Part shown: positions 5,855 through 9,797 of the stretch, in pieces
How positions within the stretch are numbered: position 1 is the stretch's first letter
Layout: every line of letters begins with the position of its first letter
Assembly (NCBI GenBank): GCA_965364515.1
Contig: CBDTXZ010000112.1
Span: 1-9,797 of the forward strand
DNA length: 9,797 nt
From: JAHEDH01 sp965364515
Lineage (GTDB): Bacteria; Actinomycetota; Acidimicrobiia; Spongiisociales; ZC4RG35
Direction of reading: 5' to 3'
Notes under the pieces: model-generated
What the model was told of the DNA's origin: nothing
What the model saw: the letters and a program-made list of their open reading frames with translations, nothing else
Databases searched by the model: none
Program-made: the position numbers and the translations under genes

Positions 5855-7684
5855 TCATCCTGACACGAGTCGCTGTTCGCGCGTTCCGATGTTGAAGGCG
5901 TCGGCTCCGGGGATCGTGAGGTAGACGATCTCGTCCTCGGCGGTGAGGTCGCTCGTCGTGGTGTACGGCTTCGATTCGAAGCTGTCGACTACTGCGAGCG
6001 GGAACAGTCCGGTGTCATCCGGCCATGGGGCCACGGAGAAATCCGGCCCGACCTGCAGGGGACCTGCAACGCGGAGCCTGCCCAACTGCGCACGCCCCGT
6101 GGCGGTCGCATGCTCCCAGTCGAGCAGATCCTCCGGCGCCCGGATGATCGAGATCCCCGAAGCCTTCAACAGGCTGCGGAATGTCTGCGAGTCCGAATCA
6201 CGCAGCAACACCGATACATTCGGTACACCCATCTCGGTGGCCATCTGAGCAACCAGTACGTTCACCTCGGCATTCGGCGTGGCAGCGATCACCACGTCTC
6301 GCTTGTCGATGCCGGCGGATTCGAGGGTGACCTCGTCGAGGCCACTCCCTGGAAGGACCTTCAGGCCCTCCATGTCGCCTGCGATCTGATGTTCACGGTT
6401 GGTGTCGATGAGCGTGACCTGAGTCGACTGACCGAGGGTCGACGCAAGACTTCGTGCGATCGACCCTGCCCCGACGATGAGCGCACCCTCTCGTCCTCCC
6501 GCCCGGACCAGGTCGCCCGTGGAACGAAGCCACTTCACTCCCAGGGTGAGGAGCACGGGGACGGTCGCAGTCGTGAACAGCGCCATGAACACGAGGATCG
6601 AGAAGACGTCTTGATCGATGAGTCCCTGGACCAGTGCGATCTCGGCGACGATGATCTCGACGGCGCCCCGGCCGTTCATTCCGGACCCGAGAACCAGGCC
6701 TTCCCGCCAACCATTTCCGCTCGGGAGGTAGAAAAGCGCCGTTCCGACGATCTTGCCGACGGTGGCAAGCACGACGACTCCGATCAGGAGCCCGAGATCG
6801 GTTCGGAACACGTCGAGAGAGACCTGGAACCCTGCCGACACGAAGAAGAAGGGAGCCAGAAGACCCACCGAGACCGACCGCAGCTTCTTCTCGGTGTCGC
6901 GGGCGACCTTGGCTCCGAGGAGGTCGGCGTCGAGCAGGAGGCCTGCGACGAATGCGCCCAGGATCGCATGGATGCCGGCGAGTTCGGCCACCCATGCGAC
7001 GGCCATGCCGAACACGATGACGGCGAGCAACGCAGCGCCGTTGTCGAACTCGCGGTCCTTGAACAGCCGCTTGACCCGGGGGAGGACCGTGGTGACGACG
7101 AGCAGTGCACCGAGAACGAACGCCATGGCTCGGAGGCCGGCGAGGGCGCCGGTTGCGAGCGAGATTCCGTCTGCGGTTCCGGGACCGATCACCGCCGCGA
7201 ACACGATCAGGACCGCAAGGTCCGACAACAGAGCAGCTGCGACCAGCACGTGTGCGATCCGGGTGTCGAGAATCTTCAGGTCCACCAGGATGCGTGACTT
7301 GGTCGCGAGCGACGTCACTCCCATCGCCAGACCCACGAAGAGGGACTCGAGCAGCGACCGGCCGACGGCGAGCATCAGGGCCATCCCGAGTCCGGTTGGC
7401 ACGATGAAGCCGCCGATCGCAGCGAGGAGGCCGGGCATCGACGCCTTCTTGAGGTCACCGAGATCGAGGTGCATGCCGATGTACAGCATCATGAGCAGGA
7501 TCCCGAACTCTCCGAGGATCGTGATCGCCTCGTCGCCTGCGAGGAGCCCGAGCATCGGAGGGCCGAGAACGATCCCGGCCATGATCTCCCCGAGTATCGA
7601 TGGATAGCCGAACCTCGCGGCCAGCTTCCCGCCTGCGAGGGCGGCTGCCAGAACGAGGGCGATCATCAGGATTTCATGGTGCAT
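5855..7684 (-). CDS. CPA2 (Kef-type) cation/proton antiporter with TrkA/RCK domain
   Basis: Complete 609-residue inner-membrane antiporter, probably exchanging K+ or Na+ for H+. The transport domain (about 1-385) has some twelve hydrophobic segments, with family features GYPSILGEIMAGIVLGP (26-42), the ion-binding Asp155 in ALLSDLAVL, and LAPFFFVSAG (276-285). The residue before Asp155 is Ser, not the paired Asp of electrogenic exchangers or the Gln of KefC. A cytoplasmic Rossmann (TrkA-N) domain begins at ALIVGAGSIA (401-410), with the acidic strand end VTLIDTN (423-429), and would bind NAD(H) or another nucleotide. A TrkA-C-like domain follows (about 530-595). ATG at 7684 is preceded by AGGAG (7696-7692, 7-base spacing), the best ribosome site in the window. 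It lies 33 bases after the NuoB-like gene and is probably co-transcribed with it. Confidence 0.93.
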   Translation of the reverse strand: MHHEILMIALVLAAALAGGKLAARFGYPSILGEIMAGIVLGPPMLGLLAGDEAITILGEFGILLMMLYIGMHLDLGDLKKASMPGLLAAIGGFIVPTGLGMALMLAVGRSLLESLFVGLAMGVTSLATKSRILVDLKILDTRIAHVLVAAALLSDLAVLIVFAAVIGPGTADGISLATGALAGLRAMAFVLGALLVVTTVLPRVKRLFKDREFDNGAALLAVIVFGMAVAWVAELAGIHAILGAFVAGLLLDADLLGAKVARDTEKKLRSVSVGLLAPFFFVSAGFQVSLDVFRTDLGLLIGVVVLATVGKIVGTALFYLPSGNGWREGLVLGSGMNGRGAVEIIVAEIALVQGLIDQDVFSILVFMALFTTATVPVLLTLGVKWLRSTGDLVRAGGREGALIVGAGSIARSLASTLGQSTQVTLIDTNREHQIAGDMEGLKVLPGSGLDEVTLESAGIDKRDVVIAATPNAEVNVLVAQMATEMGVPNVSVLLRDSDSQTFRSLLKASGISIIRAPEDLLDWEHATATGRAQLGRLRVAGPLQVGPDFSVAPWPDDTGLFPLAVVDSFESKPYTTTSDLTAEDEIVYLTIPGADAFNIGTREQRLVSG

Positions 7685-7717
7685 GTGGATGCTCCTCGCC
7701 TCTTGGTGACTGCCTGG

Positions 7718-8188
7718 TCAATTGGAACCCGCTCGGGTGAGGCGGGTCGGCCCCGTCATCGCGGTCTCGACCGTGAGCGACAGCACCGGTTCGAGAAGGG
7801 CTTCCGGTTCGCCGAAGATGCAAGCGTCGACCGACATGTAGACCGGAAGCAGCTCGGATACGTGCGTCCACGCAATGAGTGAGTCGTCCCAGAAGCGGCG
7901 TGCCGCCGGGCAAGGGCCTGTCGAGATGACGACTTTCGGATCCGGAATGGAGTCATACACCTGTTTACAAGTGGGACCGGACCCGACCATGACCCGCTCT
8001 GACACGATCAGCAGGTTGATCCTCATGTCTCCGAGCTCGAGCCGGCTGCTCCGGAAGCGCATGAGGTCGAAAGAACCCGAGTCACCAGGCAGCCCGCGAC
8101 ACCAGCACGGACCGTGCTGGAGGAGCCAGACGTTCGGGTTCGACGTCGCCCTCTCGGACGGCGATGTGCTCCATCGCTGGTCGATCAT
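7718..8188 (-). CDS. Orphan, divergent NuoB-like (complex I 20 kDa) iron-sulfur protein
   Basis: A 156-residue protein resembling the NADH-quinone oxidoreductase 20 kDa / NuoB family, which holds the N2 [4Fe-4S] cluster and is related to the small subunits of [NiFe] hydrogenases. The order of recognisable blocks matches NuoB: GPCWC (26-30), FDLMRF (40-45), CKQVYDSIPDPKVVISTGPC (74-93), PVYMSVDAC (115-123) and EPEALLEPVLSL (127-138). Four candidate cluster ligands are kept: Cys28, Cys30, Cys93 and Cys123, with spacings of 65 and 30 close to NuoB. The normally adjacent CC pair is C-W-C here, and the proline-rich PGCPPRPE block is degraded to DACIFGEPE. No other complex I or hydrogenase gene is nearby. 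ATG at 8188 is chosen; a TTG at 8212 would add eight residues. It is probably co-transcribed with the antiporter. A redox-sensing or electron-transfer partner of that antiporter is possible but unproven. Confidence 0.75.
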   Translation of the reverse strand: MIDQRWSTSPSERATSNPNVWLLQHGPCWCRGLPGDSGSFDLMRFRSSRLELGDMRINLLIVSERVMVGSGPTCKQVYDSIPDPKVVISTGPCPAARRFWDDSLIAWTHVSELLPVYMSVDACIFGEPEALLEPVLSLTVETAMTGPTRLTRAGSN

Positions 8189-8238
8189 GATGCGATGCCG
8201 GCGGCCGAGCAACCGCCCGTGTCGATGTGGTTCTCCAT
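8185..8238 (-). other. Possible 17-codon leader ORF overlapping the NuoB-like start
   Basis: ATG at 8238 opens MENHIDTGGCSAAGIAS, whose TGA overlaps the NuoB-like ATG as ATGA. A weak -10-like AATACT (8250-8245) ends 6 bases before this ATG, the same geometry as at the cupin promoter. A longer version could start at 8274 (29 codons). There is no Shine-Dalgarno sequence and no recognisable domain, so it may be chance. Confidence 0.25.
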
Positions 8239-8260
8239 GTCCGCAGTATTGGGATGCCTC

Positions 8261-8289
8261 TTGACAGCCGACATCCGGTCATGTGACGT
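8261..8289 (+). promoter_or_regulatory. Possible promoter of the two-component operon
   Basis: A perfect TTGACA (8261-8266) lies about 100 bases upstream of the leader ORF and regulator. At 17-base spacing the -10 position reads TGACGT (8284-8289), a poor match. It overlaps the first TGTGAC repeat, so a protein bound there would affect this promoter. Confidence 0.3.
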
Positions 8290-8298
8290 TTCTGTGAC
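8282..8298. promoter_or_regulatory. Direct-repeat binding site for an OmpR-family regulator
   Basis: TGTGAC-N5-TGTGAC on the plus strand (8282-8287 and 8293-8298) reads GTCACA-N5-GTCACA on the minus strand. The 11-base period, one DNA turn, is the standard arrangement for two head-to-tail OmpR/PhoB-type monomers. Actinobacterial MtrA sites are described as similar GTCAC-type direct repeats. It lies in the 215-base divergent region between the NuoB-like gene and the regulator. Apart from this repeat, the -35-like element and the leader ORFs, I see nothing else in that region. Confidence 0.55.
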
Positions 8299-8365
8299 AT
8301 CCCGGCCCGATCTCATCGGCGTCATTACCGTCGGTCGGGACGATCGGCTCGGGATGGAGGAACGG

Positions 8366-8407
8366 ATGTCGACTCGATCCATCGCAGCGGGAAGCGCCGA
8401 CACGTGA
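8366..8407 (+). CDS. Short leader ORF coupled to the response regulator
   Basis: ATG at 8366 starts a 13-codon frame (MSTRSIAAGSADT) whose TGA overlaps the GTG of the response regulator as GTGA. It has a strong Shine-Dalgarno sequence, GGAGG (8356-8360), 5 bases before the ATG, whereas the regulator's GTG has none at normal distance. Ribosomes may therefore load on this ORF and reach the regulator by coupling. The ORF is not in frame with the regulator, so it is not an N-terminal extension. An in-frame ATG twelve bases earlier would add four codons but would lose the spacing to GGAGG. Confidence 0.4.
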   Translation: MSTRSIAAGSADT

Positions 8408-9120
8408 CCGCGCGACCGTCTCACGCCCATGTGCTCATCGTCGAAGACGATGAGGGTGTGAGACGTGCACTGAGGCTGGCGCTCCGCGACGAGGGCTACA
8501 CGGTCGACGCCGTGTCCGACGCAGAAGCCGGCTTCGCTGCGTTCGCCAAGCACACACCGGACCTGGTCCTCATCGACATCGTCCTGCCTGGGGGAAACGG
8601 GCTGGACCTGTGCCGCAGAATCCGCCAGATCAGCCAGGTGCCGATCATCATGGTCACGGCCCGAGATGACTCACATGACGTCGTGGCCGGACTCGAGGCC
8701 GGTGCGGACGATTACGTGACGAAGCCGTTCGTTTTCAAGGAACTCGCTGCGCGGATCCGGGCGACGCTGCGGAGGGCGCGAGCGGCAGGCGAGGTCGGCG
8801 ACACCGTGCGGTTCGGAAGTCTCGAGATCTCGAGGAACGAGGGGCGGGTATCGCGCGATGGCGTGGACGTACCTCTCACCCGAACAGAGTTCCTCCTGCT
8901 CTGCGAGCTCGCCAACAGCCCGCGTCGGGTCTTCTCGCGTGATCAACTCCTCTCGAGCGTCTGGGGCTACGACTACTTCGGAGACGGCCGGGTGGTGGAC
9001 GCGCACGTTCGTCGCCTTCGGAAGAAGATCGAGCCCGACCCCTCGGATCCGACATATGTTCAGACGGTGCGCGGTCTCGGCTACAAGTTCGATCCTGCCG
9101 ATGGCGATGCAGACGGGTAG
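8404..9120 (+). CDS. OmpR-family response regulator, MtrA-like
   Basis: A 238-residue DNA-binding response regulator. The receiver domain (about 8-122) has the acidic pocket Asp15/Asp16, the phosphate-accepting Asp58 in LVLIDIVLP, Thr85 and Lys107 in TKPF. The winged-helix effector domain (about 133-230) carries LTRTEFLLLCELA, VFSRDQLLSSVWGY and the recognition region VVDAHVRRLRKKIEPD, ending VRGLGYKF. Overall wording is closest to MtrA/RegX3-type regulators of actinobacteria; orthology to MtrA is not established. Start is GTG at 8404, which places the first beta-strand (HVLIVEDD) at residue 9. It overlaps the leader ORF by 4 bases and the kinase by 20 or 14. The GTCACA direct repeat upstream is a plausible target for it. 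Confidence 0.93.
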   Translation: MTARPSHAHVLIVEDDEGVRRALRLALRDEGYTVDAVSDAEAGFAAFAKHTPDLVLIDIVLPGGNGLDLCRRIRQISQVPIIMVTARDDSHDVVAGLEAGADDYVTKPFVFKELAARIRATLRRARAAGEVGDTVRFGSLEISRNEGRVSRDGVDVPLTRTEFLLLCELANSPRRVFSRDQLLSSVWGYDYFGDGRVVDAHVRRLRKKIEPDPSDPTYVQTVRGLGYKFDPADGDADG

Positions 9121-9797
9121 CTCCGGTCTCCCGCTGCCGGCGAAGCTGAGGTCCCGCCTCGGGCTGAGGACGAAGATCATCATCTTGTTCGCCGCAATCG
9201 GCCTCATCCTCTCTTCACTTCTGGGCACGATCACGTATTTCGCGGCTCGCCAACTGTTGCTCGACGACCGGGAGGCGATCGCCGTCGAACAGGCTGCAGG
9301 TGACGGCAGGCTGGTATTCACCGCTCTGCGAGGCGGTCAGGCGAATCCGAGCGAAGTGCTCGCCTCGCTGCGGCCCCCGACCCGGTCCACGCCGATGCTG
9401 CTCCGCGATGGAGAGTGGTTCGCCGCTTCCCTCCAGGTTCGGCCCGAGGATCTGCCGCCGGCACTCACAACGCTCGTCGACGGCGGTGGCACGGCGTTGC
9501 AGCGCACGGTCGTGGATCAGGCTCCGGTGCTCGTCATCGGCGTTCCGCTGCCGGGGCGAACCGGTGCCTACTTCGAGGTCTTCTCGCTTGTCGACGTGCA
9601 AACGATCCTGTCGACGCTTCTGCGAGTGCTGCTCCTCTCGGCTGCCGTCGCGACGGTCGCAGGCGTGCTGCTCGGTGGTTGGATGGCGGGCCGAGTCTTG
9701 CGCCCACTCCGGGAGGTGACGGTGGTCGCGAGCCGCATCGCGGACGGCGAGCTCGCGACCCGTTTGGACGAGCAGCTCGACCGCGACCTGACGGTGT
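9101..9797 (+). CDS. Sensor histidine kinase, N-terminal part (cut by window edge)
   Basis: Membrane sensor kinase, presumed partner of the adjacent response regulator. The visible 232 codons contain a basic cytoplasmic start, a first membrane helix (about 26-48, KIIILFAAIGLILSSLLGTI), an extracellular sensor region of about 120 residues (49-169) without a recognisable ligand domain, a second helix (about 170-196) and a HAMP linker beginning near GRVLRPLREV (197-206). The dimerisation/phosphoacceptor His and ATPase domains lie beyond 9797. Two ATGs are in frame, at 9101 and 9107; both overlap the regulator, which implies translational coupling, and neither has a strong ribosome site. Architecture fits an MtrB-like or similar HAMP-containing kinase. 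Confidence 0.88.
   Translation, partial: MAMQTGSSGLPLPAKLRSRLGLRTKIIILFAAIGLILSSLLGTITYFAARQLLLDDREAIAVEQAAGDGRLVFTALRGGQANPSEVLASLRPPTRSTPMLLRDGEWFAASLQVRPEDLPPALTTLVDGGGTALQRTVVDQAPVLVIGVPLPGRTGAYFEVFSLVDVQTILSTLLRVLLLSAAVATVAGVLLGGWMAGRVLRPLREVTVVASRIADGELATRLDEQLDRDLTV

Noticed and set aside
7718..8188. Treating the NuoB-like gene as part of a complex I (nuo) operon
   Set aside because: No nuoA, nuoC, nuoD or other subunit lies on either side; the neighbours are an antiporter and a two-component system.
8185..8553. A 122-codon minus-strand frame running from inside the regulator gene to the NuoB-like start
   Set aside because: Its first half is antisense to the response regulator and has no family features. 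Only its last 17 to 29 codons are kept as a possible leader ORF.
9597..9606. TGCAAACGAT, a 10-base match to the operator
   Set aside because: It lies inside the kinase coding sequence, lacks the second arm (CCTGT instead of TTGCAG), and has no promoter context. The same holds for the CGTTTGCA half-site near 2174 in the nitrilase gene.

Overview
The window is bacterial chromosomal DNA, very G+C-rich and tightly packed. GTG starts, ATGA/GTGA gene overlaps, a leaderless-looking promoter and an MtrA-like response regulator suggest an actinobacterium, possibly an environmental lineage. This assignment is inference from style; the window has no rRNA or other marker gene. I see no tRNA, rRNA, CRISPR array, insertion sequence or prophage gene, and no gene-free stretch longer than 300 bases.

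Left part (1-5791, all minus strand). A cupin, a stand-alone molybdenum hydroxylase catalytic subunit and a nitrilase overlap one another by 4 and 8 bases and form a clear operon (5746 to 2087). A membrane-anchored Asp-box (BNR-like) protein follows 44 bases later and may be read through. The last gene is an EamA/DMT-family permease cut by the left edge. The same 16-base LacI-type operator, in exact reverse complement, lies just upstream of the cupin (5776-5791) and just upstream of the permease (688-703). This suggests one regulator, not in the window, controls the enzymes and the transporter together. The likely job is uptake or export plus conversion of a small aldehyde-, N-heterocycle- or nitrile-type compound to a carboxylate; the substrate cannot be read from the sequence.

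Middle part (5855-8238, minus strand). A divergent, orphan NuoB-like iron-sulfur protein with a C-x-C in place of the usual adjacent cysteine pair lies 33 bases upstream of a complete CPA2 (Kef-type) cation/proton antiporter with a C-terminal TrkA/RCK domain. No other complex I or hydrogenase subunit is present.

Right part (8239-9797). A 215-base divergent intergenic region holds a perfect 11-base-period direct repeat (GTCACA-N5-GTCACA on the minus strand), as expected for an OmpR-family regulator. A 13-codon leader ORF with a strong Shine-Dalgarno sequence overlaps the start of an OmpR/MtrA-like response regulator. The regulator overlaps a sensor histidine kinase that runs off the right edge. 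The repeat lies between the regulator gene and the NuoB-like/antiporter pair, so the two-component system may control itself, that pair, or both.
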